Shown here: piece after piece, positions 1-5,897 of the stretch
Layout: the number at the start of each line of letters is the position of its first letter
Numbering within the stretch: position 1 is the first letter of the stretch
Assembly: GCA_001769925.1 (NCBI GenBank)
Contig: MEPT01000124.1
Span: 19,993 to 27,246, forward strand
From: Bdellovibrionales bacterium RBG_16_40_8
GTDB taxonomy: Bacteria; Bdellovibrionota; Bdellovibrionia; Bdellovibrionales; UBA1609
DNA: 7,254 bases
Direction of reading: 5' to 3'
Position numbers and translations under genes: made by a program
The notes under the pieces: generated by a model
What the model saw: only the letters and a program-made list of their open reading frames with translations
Databases searched by the model: none
Told to the model about the DNA's origin: nothing

Positions 1-3
1 GCA

Positions 4-1524
4 GTGTTTTTAAAAATTATTAATAAAAAAACTCACGCTAGTGAAATTTTAAAACTTGAGGGTAACATGTGGTCTGTGGGCCGACACCCCTCTTGCGAAA
101 TTGTTATAGATGACTCGGCAATTAGTCGTAAGCACTTTGATATAATTCATACAGCAGAGGGGTATTTTGTAAATGACCATGGAAGTTCTAACCGCACAAA
201 AGTTAATCGAGAAAAAATAGAACCAAACCGACCAGTTAAGCTTAACAGCGGCGATATAATCTCAGTAAGACACCTTGAAATTGTATTTGAAATTCGTGAC
301 ACCGCCTTCGAAGATAAACTAGCATCACTTCCGCAAACAGTTGATGACAAAAGACTCTCCGTAGAGTCTACTAATGTTGGCCATTTTCCTGTAATTTATA
401 AAGAGACATCAGCCCCTGCAGTGCTGAAAATACCACATAATGATAATTTAAATAAAAATAATTCAAATAGAAAAAAACAATTCGCTATTGTAGCGCTAGT
501 GGCGCTTATAATATACGGCCTATTTCTTAGTGACTCAAAAGAAAATCCTGACCTTAAACCACCGGATGGACAGACAACTAACCCATCTATAAAAGGTTAC
601 GATCAGTTAACTGAAGATCAGAAAAAATCCGTGATTGATACGTTTAAGTTGGCGAGTAGCCACTTTAGCAATAAAAAATTCACTTTTTGCTTATCTGAAA
701 TTGAAAAACTTCATGATATAGTACCTTTTTATTCTGATTCAAAAACATTAGAAAATATGTGTCGTGAGCAGTTAGAAATCGAGCAAGCCTTATTAGATGA
801 ACAAAAAAGACGAGAACTTCGGGAAGAAGCTGAAAATAAAATTCACGATACGGTTGACTCATGCAAAAAAAATGTGACAACAGCTACAACCTTAGAAGAG
901 CTTAACCTTTGCCTTCAGCCCGCAATTGAACTTGATCCGCAAAATATACTTATTGCTGAACTTCAAAGCCAAGTAAAAATTAATCAAGAAGCAAAAGACA
1001 ATGCGGCTGCTAATCAGGCAGAATTTGCTAGGCGCGTTCAAGTAGGACGTGCCATATATGATAAGGCAACTAACAACTTTAATGTAGGCAAATTAAAGAC
1101 AGCACTTGATCAATATCAAAGTTTTGTATCAGGCAACTACCCAAGCCTATCGCAAGAAAAAGCCACCGCTACTAGAAACATTGCATCTATAACGAAATCT
1201 CTTGAGGATAAGCAAAACGAACAAATTGAACGTTGCCGTTCTTCAGCAGATAGTGCTGATCCGAAAGTAACAATTAAAGCATGTGACGCCGTCTTAAAAG
1301 AGTATCCAAATAGCGAAGAAGTAATAAAAATTAGAAGCAAAGCTTATATGGTTCTTAAACGCGAACTAAAACCCATGTATGAAGACAGTCGCCTTGAAGA
1401 AAGTCTCGGCAATATAGAGGCGGCTAAGGACAAGTGGATGAAGATTATTGAAAAATCTGTGCCTTCAGATGATTATTACCAAAAAGCCCAGCGTAATCTT
1501 AAAAAATACGGCATTGAGATGTGA
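4..1524 (+). CDS. FHA domain - transmembrane - TPR-like membrane protein
   Basis: The protein has 506 residues with a GTG start; the frame is open to the window edge, so the start could lie upstream, but an FHA domain normally begins this close to the N-terminus. Residues 1-97 are an FHA domain: GR at 26-27, SRKH at 41-44 and GSSNRTKVN at 60-68, so the usual phosphothreonine-contacting Arg, Ser and Asn are present. A low-complexity Asn/Lys linker leads to one membrane span (about 159-175) preceded by NRKK, which predicts FHA inside and C-terminus in the periplasm. Residues 200-506 are helical and TPR-like, with a charged, possibly coiled segment at 255-285. Six cysteines there fall in pairs (229/253, 287/303, 411/427). 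It should recruit a phosphorylated partner inside and bind proteins outside. GltG of gliding motility also has FHA plus one span, but no TonB-like end is seen here. The specific role is unknown. Confidence 0.9.
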   Translation: MFLKIINKKTHASEILKLEGNMWSVGRHPSCEIVIDDSAISRKHFDIIHTAEGYFVNDHGSSNRTKVNREKIEPNRPVKLNSGDIISVRHLEIVFEIRDTAFEDKLASLPQTVDDKRLSVESTNVGHFPVIYKETSAPAVLKIPHNDNLNKNNSNRKKQFAIVALVALIIYGLFLSDSKENPDLKPPDGQTTNPSIKGYDQLTEDQKKSVIDTFKLASSHFSNKKFTFCLSEIEKLHDIVPFYSDSKTLENMCREQLEIEQALLDEQKRRELREEAENKIHDTVDSCKKNVTTATTLEELNLCLQPAIELDPQNILIAELQSQVKINQEAKDNAAANQAEFARRVQVGRAIYDKATNNFNVGKLKTALDQYQSFVSGNYPSLSQEKATATRNIASITKSLEDKQNEQIERCRSSADSADPKVTIKACDAVLKEYPNSEEVIKIRSKAYMVLKRELKPMYEDSRLEESLGNIEAAKDKWMKIIEKSVPSDDYYQKAQRNLKKYGIEM

Positions 1525-1527
1525 ACT

Positions 1528-2217
1528 ATGTCATTTATTGAAAAATCATATAGTGGCAAAGTCTTTCGACCACGGCCAGAAATACTAATAGAGAATAATC
1601 TTGATTTAGTAATAATTGCTACTCCATGGGGCCCCCGCTCTTCTGCAAAAAAAGCTATTCAAGTTATTAGAGATTATTTTTTATCTTCACAGCAAGACGA
1701 AGAAGCTACCTCACCATTCTCAAGATTAACGTGTTTGTCACCGTTAGCGAATGATCTGCGCATTGCAGTGAAGTTGGCAAACGATACTTTATACAATGAA
1801 GACAATAAAAATGAATATATCTCGGGTGTAGAACTATTCGTTACGGCGCGGCGCCTACAAGAAGTGGCGTGGATACAGATCGGATACCCATTTGTACTTT
1901 TAAATAGACCGCAAAGACCATTAACACCATTTGGATCACAACTTGATATGTCTATAGAATTTTCTTTAAGCGCAAAAACTTTATCGCCTCTGCCGTGTAA
2001 AATGTTAGGATTAGAAAACAATTCTGATTTTTCAATTGAATCATTTCGGCCAAATCTAAATGACCAGTTTGTGTTGGTTTCACGATCTGGGGTACCCTCT
2101 GAAATTTTCGGATTGCCCGCAGCAGAAAGAAATCTTGATAAGATTTCACATCTGTTATCAAAAAATGACCCGTCTTTGCCGTTTTGGTTAGGAATTCTTA
2201 ATCTCACTGCCTCTTAA
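1528..2217 (+). CDS. PP2C-like protein without metal-binding residues (probable pseudophosphatase)
   Basis: The protein has 229 residues with ATG 3 bases after the FHA gene stop, so the two are probably co-translated. There is no signal peptide or membrane span; it is likely cytoplasmic, on the same side as the FHA domain. The pattern follows PP2C phosphatases: LVIIATPWGPRSS (27-39) sits where VADGMGG is expected; a helix with LANDTLYN (83-90) matches the conserved AN helix; WIQIGYPFVLLNR (115-127) matches the N-GDSRAYLLR strand pair; PLTP (131-134) matches LT.DH; MLGL...FVLVSRSG (159-188) matches LGL...LLLCSDG. The aspartates that bind Mn/Mg are Thr, Tyr and Ser/Arg here, so catalysis is unlikely. 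I infer a binding or regulatory protein serving the FHA partner. The fold call rests on manual alignment only; if wrong, this is simply a hypothetical protein. Confidence 0.6.
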   Translation: MSFIEKSYSGKVFRPRPEILIENNLDLVIIATPWGPRSSAKKAIQVIRDYFLSSQQDEEATSPFSRLTCLSPLANDLRIAVKLANDTLYNEDNKNEYISGVELFVTARRLQEVAWIQIGYPFVLLNRPQRPLTPFGSQLDMSIEFSLSAKTLSPLPCKMLGLENNSDFSIESFRPNLNDQFVLVSRSGVPSEIFGLPAAERNLDKISHLLSKNDPSLPFWLGILNLTAS

Positions 2218-4006
2218 GTCGGTTTTCTGCTATGTTTTTATAATACTTATATTCTGGTAACTCAAACGCAAGCTGAACAAATCGCGGTTCGGCAGGTATG
2301 CTTACATCAGTATCCCAGACAAGAGAATTCATATAATTCGAGGCGGCGATATATTCATCTAATTCTGCATATATAAACAGGCGTAAAAATTTTTCTTCGG
2401 CTATGACTCTTCGCTGTGAATCTTTAGAGTTAATCCATTCTCCGAGCGCGATAAATTCAGTATCTAAACAAGTATCTGTGTTATTAGACCGGCTTATCTT
2501 CTCATCAAGCCACTGCCAACATGAATTGTCTGGTGGCCGCGCGTCTTGTTCACCGCGTTTGCGTTTTGCAATATAAACCCAAAGTGGATAGAAATTTTCT
2601 GTCCCCAAACGTTCAAGTAATTCCCAATCCTTTCCCTCAACTGCGAGCCTAGCTATCAACCCTATTAGCTGCTTATCCCACGGACGATGATTTACTAAAT
2701 GCTCTAGACCAATTTTAATGTCGGCGGTCGTTTTTGTTAGTAAAGCCATATCGCGATATAGATTAATTTTTTCTGGTAGTCCTAGTGGTAGCCCTTCCCA
2801 TGGCATTTCTCCTTCTGAAGCTAAAAATTGAGTCATGTCATTGACTATTTGCAAATTAGGCCCCTGAATATTTGCAATGGCTTGAGTTTCAAAGCGATCT
2901 ATTAGGGCATTAAAAAGTTGTGGTTTTTTATCATAAATAAATAACATATAATTTTGACGAAGTGCTACTCGCGTACTTCCTAAATTGCGCCAATTTGCCC
3001 AAGCAGATTCTGAAAGCACATACCGACTTCTGCCCCAATCACCTTGTGGTTTATCAATAGAGTTTTTCAACGAAAACACTGGTAACTTATTAATTGTAGA
3101 AGATGTGTTATCCACGTGGCCAAGTAGCTCATACAACATAGCGCCGACGTCGAGCAAACTGACATTAGAATCGATAGTCCACGCAAGCCCTATATCTCGA
3201 GCTTTTCTTGGAGGTTTAATCATAAGTAAAACTTGTGTTTCTTCACTGCGTAAATTTACGGAACTAATTTCACCCACGCGCGTCACCGTAGCACTTCCGT
3301 TTAACCCGACGAAAATTATACATGTATTATCCCAAATGCCTTGCTGTTTCATTTTTAAAACCAGCTTGGACAGTGATTCGTTTATTTCATGCAGTTGGCC
3401 GTCGAATCCCTTTGCTCTTTCTTGTCCAAGATCACTTGTAGTTACTGTTTGCGCAAATTGCAGATCAGCAAGATAAATAGTTGAAAAAAATGGGCGACCG
3501 TCAGTAATTTCATTTCGCCAATTTAAAAAAAGATCAAAATTTTTCTCTGCAGCTCTGTAAATACCGCGAGTTGATATGCTTATATTGTCATCAAACACCT
3601 CAAATCCCTGATCGAGTCCTGATTTACTCCAGATCGGGGGACCCCCAGAGAAAAATGAAGTATGGTAACCAGTCTTAACCGCCACCTCAGGTACAGTTTC
3701 GAATTTTTCTGATAAGTATTGTGCGCCATTGTGCCAAACACCATTTTCTCTGGGATATTTTGCAGTGAATAATGATGCCAATGCTGCTTGAGACATTGTG
3801 CTTGAAGTATATGCGTGAGTATAACGAACTCCATCATGGCAAAGGGCCCCTAGACCCTCTGAGAACTCGGCATCAGTTTCTTGACAGAAAAAGACCTCAG
3901 AATTCAATTGTTCTACCGCTATAATAAGCACCGAAGGCTTTTGACTGGCCTTCCACGCACAAGCTGATAACGAAAGTATAATAAAAACCAAAATGAGACT
4001 CTTCAT
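2204..4006 (-). CDS. Sulfatase/alkaline-phosphatase-fold lipoprotein, catalytic site lost
   Basis: I chose the ATG at 4006 (600 residues) over an in-frame GTG at 4033 because it opens directly with a lipoprotein signal, MKSLILVFIILSLSAC, lipobox LSAC, lipidated Cys16. Ala at +2 does not signal inner-membrane retention, so outer-membrane anchoring is likely. Residues 24-300 follow the sulfatase fold: PSVLIIAVEQLN (24-35) for PNVLLIVVDDLR; a VRYTHAYTS...ASLFTAKYPRENGV segment (60-90); DNTCIIFVGLNG (226-237) for DDTIIIFTSDHG; ETQVLLMIKPP (256-266); and VSLLDVGAMLYELLG (282-296). Active-site residues are gone: DD is Glu32-Gln33, the C-x-P-S-R formylglycine motif is SQAAL (72-76), and DH is Leu235-Asn236. 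Residues about 400-600 are helical, Trp-rich and unrecognised. It probably binds a sugar, lipid or protein rather than hydrolysing an ester. It is divergent from exbB and overlaps the PP2C-like gene by 14 bases at the 3' end. No good Shine-Dalgarno precedes the ATG. Confidence 0.82.
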   Translation of the reverse strand: MKSLILVFIILSLSACAWKASQKPSVLIIAVEQLNSEVFFCQETDAEFSEGLGALCHDGVRYTHAYTSSTMSQAALASLFTAKYPRENGVWHNGAQYLSEKFETVPEVAVKTGYHTSFFSGGPPIWSKSGLDQGFEVFDDNISISTRGIYRAAEKNFDLFLNWRNEITDGRPFFSTIYLADLQFAQTVTTSDLGQERAKGFDGQLHEINESLSKLVLKMKQQGIWDNTCIIFVGLNGSATVTRVGEISSVNLRSEETQVLLMIKPPRKARDIGLAWTIDSNVSLLDVGAMLYELLGHVDNTSSTINKLPVFSLKNSIDKPQGDWGRSRYVLSESAWANWRNLGSTRVALRQNYMLFIYDKKPQLFNALIDRFETQAIANIQGPNLQIVNDMTQFLASEGEMPWEGLPLGLPEKINLYRDMALLTKTTADIKIGLEHLVNHRPWDKQLIGLIARLAVEGKDWELLERLGTENFYPLWVYIAKRKRGEQDARPPDNSCWQWLDEKISRSNNTDTCLDTEFIALGEWINSKDSQRRVIAEEKFLRLFIYAELDEYIAASNYMNSLVWDTDVSIPAEPRFVQLAFELPEYKYYKNIAENRLKRQ

Positions 4007-4023
4007 GTCATCATCATGATAAC

Positions 4024-4053
4024 TTGACCACACAAAACCATACCAGTGATAAT
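4024..4053 (+). promoter_or_regulatory. Probable sigma-70 promoter of exbB-exbD
   Basis: TTGACC (4024-4029, 5 of 6 to TTGACA) and GATAAT (4048-4053, 5 of 6 to TATAAT) are separated by 18 bases. Transcription would begin near 4060, leaving a leader of about 22 bases. It lies in the 75-base region between the divergent lipoprotein and exbB genes. A minus-strand TAAAAT occurs in the same region but lacks a convincing -35, so the lipoprotein promoter is not resolved. Base composition alone could produce such a match, though the placement is right. Confidence 0.5.
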
Positions 4054-4073
4054 TTTAGAATAATGAAAGAAAA

Positions 4074-4077
4074 GAGG
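4074..4077 (+). promoter_or_regulatory. Ribosome binding site of exbB
   Basis: GAGG, within AAAGAGG, lies 4 bases before the ATG at 4082. The spacing is short but usable, and no other start with a better site is available in frame upstream. Confidence 0.5.
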
Positions 4078-4081
4078 CCCT

Positions 4082-4714
4082 ATGCTCACCGAAAAGTTTT
4101 TTGTTATCGCGCAAATTGGCCATGAAACCACTCTTTGGGTTCTTGTGCTTCTTAGTATTTTAAGCGTTGCCTTTATTATCGAGCGTTTTGTCGCGCTTTC
4201 ACAAATCCAAAAAAAAAGCACGGCTATGGTAAAGCAAATTCAGGATACATTACAAAGTAATACGCTTAAAGAAATAGAAGTACTTTCACGTGATCGTGAT
4301 TCTTTAGAGGGTCGAGGTCTAGCTTATGGGCTACGCCATATTAAAGAATATGGGGCAAGGGGGCTTGAAGAAATATTTAATTCTTATGCGCAAAATGAGC
4401 GCCCCGACCTTGAAAAACGTCTGAACTTTCTTGCAACCGTTGGGTCAAATGCACCATTTATTGGTCTGCTTGGAACGGTGTTCGGCATCATGGACGCTTT
4501 TCGTGGGCTTGCCACATCGCAAGGAGAAATACAGGCCGTGCTTTTGGGAATTTCTCAGGCGCTTGTTGCAACGGCAACCGGTCTGCTTGTGGCCATTCCT
4601 GCAGTTATCGCCTACAATTATTTTCAAAAACGCGTGAAACGAATTATGCAAAGTCTAGAAAGCACTCGTGACGTATGTGTGGCTTACGCAAAAACTCTTA
4701 AGGGCGCACAATAA
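4082..4714 (+). CDS. exbB: MotA/TolQ/ExbB-family proton channel subunit
   Basis: The protein has 210 residues, a normal length for a short ExbB/TolQ. It has three membrane spans: about 16-38 (TTLWVLVLLSILSVAFIIERF), 117-140 and 153-180. The second and third carry the family signatures LATVGSNAPFIGLLGTVFGI (117-136) and ISQALVATATGLLVAIPAVI (157-176), with the conserved AP, GLLGTV, TATGL and IP residues. The cytoplasmic loop (about 40-115) and a basic C-terminal tail are as expected. In the family, a pentamer of this subunit surrounds an ExbD dimer and converts inner-membrane proton motive force into mechanical work on the envelope. The stop is followed immediately by the exbD start (TAAATG). 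ExbB, TolQ and gliding-motility AglR types cannot be told apart here: no tonB, tolA or tolB is in view, so the driven partner is unknown. Confidence 0.93.
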   Translation: MLTEKFFVIAQIGHETTLWVLVLLSILSVAFIIERFVALSQIQKKSTAMVKQIQDTLQSNTLKEIEVLSRDRDSLEGRGLAYGLRHIKEYGARGLEEIFNSYAQNERPDLEKRLNFLATVGSNAPFIGLLGTVFGIMDAFRGLATSQGEIQAVLLGISQALVATATGLLVAIPAVIAYNYFQKRVKRIMQSLESTRDVCVAYAKTLKGAQ

Positions 4715-5125
4715 ATGGCCTCTAAGCTTGCCGGAGATCACGATGAACCAATGGCCGAAATTAATATTGTTCCATTTGTTGACATCATTCTTGTAGTGCT
4801 CATTATTTTTATGATAACAACACCTTTTATCGTAAAACCCAGTATAAATATAAATCTACCAAAGGCTGCAAGCGGGCAAGATACAACGCCATCGCAATTA
4901 ACCATAACTATTACCGCTGATGGACGCTCTTTACTTAATGGCAAAGATGCAACTGATGATGATATCTCTTCATTTGCTAAGGGCGCTGTAGCAGACAAAC
5001 CCGAAACTCAGGCCATTATATCGGCTGACAAAGATGTACCTCATGGACGTGTTATAACCATTATCGATCTTGTTAAGTCTGCCGGGATTTCAAAATTTGC
5101 TATTACAATTGATAAGAAGAAGTAA
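4715..5125 (+). CDS. exbD: ExbD/TolR-family proton channel subunit
   Basis: The protein has 136 residues, the usual length. The N-terminus is cytoplasmic and short, followed by the family motif EINIVPFVDIILVVLIIFM (15-33). Asp23 at the start of the single membrane span (about 22-40) is the protonatable residue that carries the proton path in ExbD and TolR. Residues 42-136 form the periplasmic domain: INLPKA (46-51) after the span, LTITITADG (63-71), and a final V/I-rich segment with GISKFAITID (124-133). It starts directly after the exbB stop, so translation is probably coupled and both subunits come from one transcript. The last 23 bases overlap the 3' end of the convergent dehydrogenase gene. 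No TonB-like gene follows on this strand. Confidence 0.93.
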   Translation: MASKLAGDHDEPMAEINIVPFVDIILVVLIIFMITTPFIVKPSININLPKAASGQDTTPSQLTITITADGRSLLNGKDATDDDISSFAKGAVADKPETQAIISADKDVPHGRVITIIDLVKSAGISKFAITIDKKK

Positions 5126-5894
5126 ACGAAAAATCAGCGCCGCCATCGACGTAAATGGTTTGTCCAAAAATCCAACTGGCATGGGTAGAACTCAAGAAAA
5201 CGATTGTACCAGCAATCTCGTCAAGGGTAGGCATTCGACCAGCGGGCAAATGCTTAGAATAGTTATTACAGGCTGCAGACATTTTTTTGCCAAAGTATTT
5301 ACGCGTTGACTCAGAGTCAAAAAATCCGGGGTTTACGCAATTAACACTAATTTTTTTTGCCGCCAGCTCTTGAGCGTAATAACGCGTAAGCATTTCAAGC
5401 GCCGACTTGGCTGCGCCGAGAAGCCCATGTCCAGGAACGGCTTTAAGCGTATCCATACCACTAACCGTTACGATAGCCCCGCCCTTCGGCATAATTTTTA
5501 CTGCCTGCTGCACTCCAAGAATAAAAGATTTCAGTGTTATATTAAATGTTTTATCTATGTGGTGGGATTTCATGTCTAGCAGATTTTTGAAGGCTGTTGC
5601 GGCAGCATTGTGAATGTAAACATCAAGCCTGCTAGATTTTTTTTCAAGTTGAAAAAAAAGTTCCTCTGCTCCTTTGGGTTCAGATAAGTCACAGGCGATA
5701 ATCTCGCATTCTGCACCAAGTTTTATGATTTCTTTTTGAGCTTTGATAGCTGTTTTTTTGTCAGAAAGATAAGAGAGAAAAATATTTTTCGCCCCTGCTT
5801 CAGCATAAATCTTAGCTGTTGCAAATCCTAATCCCTTAGTGCCACCAGTAATAAGCACAGTTTTATTCTTAAACTCATTGCCCCAAAAATTCAC
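5103..5894 (-). CDS. Short-chain dehydrogenase/reductase (FabL-like), catalytic Tyr replaced by His
   Basis: The protein has 263 residues with a GTG start at 5894, 3 bases after the TAG of the upstream BKACE gene, with a weak GGGTG eight bases ahead. It is a classical-length Rossmann SDR: cofactor loop TGGTKGLG (16-23), Asp69-Leu70 for the adenine site, HNAAAT (95-100) for NNAG, Asn118 in the following helix, VSG at 144-146 with Ser145, and NPG (188-190), ending with IYVDGGADF (247-255). Active-site Lys163 lies in GLLGAAKSALEMLTRYYAQEL (157-177), which resembles FabL-type enoyl-ACP reductases with a Y-x6-K spacing. Both candidate Tyr positions are changed: position 156 is His (codon CAT, 5427-5429) and position 159 is Leu. 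It is probably NADP(H)-dependent, acting on a beta-keto or enoyl thioester made by the operon; specificity is unknown, and it may be inactive or use His. Confidence 0.88.
   Translation of the reverse strand: MNFWGNEFKNKTVLITGGTKGLGFATAKIYAEAGAKNIFLSYLSDKKTAIKAQKEIIKLGAECEIIACDLSEPKGAEELFFQLEKKSSRLDVYIHNAAATAFKNLLDMKSHHIDKTFNITLKSFILGVQQAVKIMPKGGAIVTVSGMDTLKAVPGHGLLGAAKSALEMLTRYYAQELAAKKISVNCVNPGFFDSESTRKYFGKKMSAACNNYSKHLPAGRMPTLDEIAGTIVFLSSTHASWIFGQTIYVDGGADFSFTSSYQL
5637..5659. repeat. Perfect 11-base inverted repeat inside the dehydrogenase gene
   Basis: Eight T then CAA, one central G, then TTG and eight A form a 23-base palindrome with 11-base arms. It lies within coding sequence (around residues 79-86, FFQLEKKS) and is nearly all A/T. 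Lys and Phe codons readily create such runs in an AT-rich gene, so function is doubtful, but the A8/T8 tracts are slippage-prone. Confidence 0.5.
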
Positions 5895-5897
5895 TAT

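Noticed and set aside
1674..2207. Open frame of 177 codons on the minus strand, antisense to the PP2C-like gene
   Set aside because: It has no recognisable domain, and its composition (many Arg, Ser, Asn) is typical of an antisense shadow. The plus-strand frame is better placed, 3 bases after the FHA gene, and shows a fold-like pattern.
2985..3476. Open frame of 163 codons on the plus strand inside the lipoprotein gene
   Set aside because: It lies wholly within the sulfatase-fold coding region on the opposite strand, where the real frame has clear family motifs. The translated product is Ser/Pro/Cys-rich and resembles nothing known.
3636..3646. GGGGG-A-CCCCC hairpin in the lipoprotein gene
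   Set aside because: It is a 5-base stem with a one-base loop that simply encodes Gly-Gly-Pro-Pro. There is no T-run after it and it is mid-gene, so it is not a terminator.
4007..4033. Longer lipoprotein start at GTG 4033
   Set aside because: It would add WSSYHDDD ahead of the hydrophobic segment, unlike a signal peptide. The ATG at 4006 gives a standard lysine, hydrophobic stretch and lipobox.
4082..5125. Assignment as TolQ-TolR of the Tol-Pal system
   Set aside because: tolA, tolB and pal are absent next to the pair, and the short 210-residue channel subunit fits either ExbB or TolQ. Nothing in the sequence favours Tol-Pal specifically.
5351..5358. Run of eight T in the dehydrogenase gene as a possible terminator tail or frameshift site
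   Set aside because: There is no stem precedes it on either strand, and the reading frame continues intact through conserved SDR sequence, so it is ordinary Lys/Phe-rich coding DNA.
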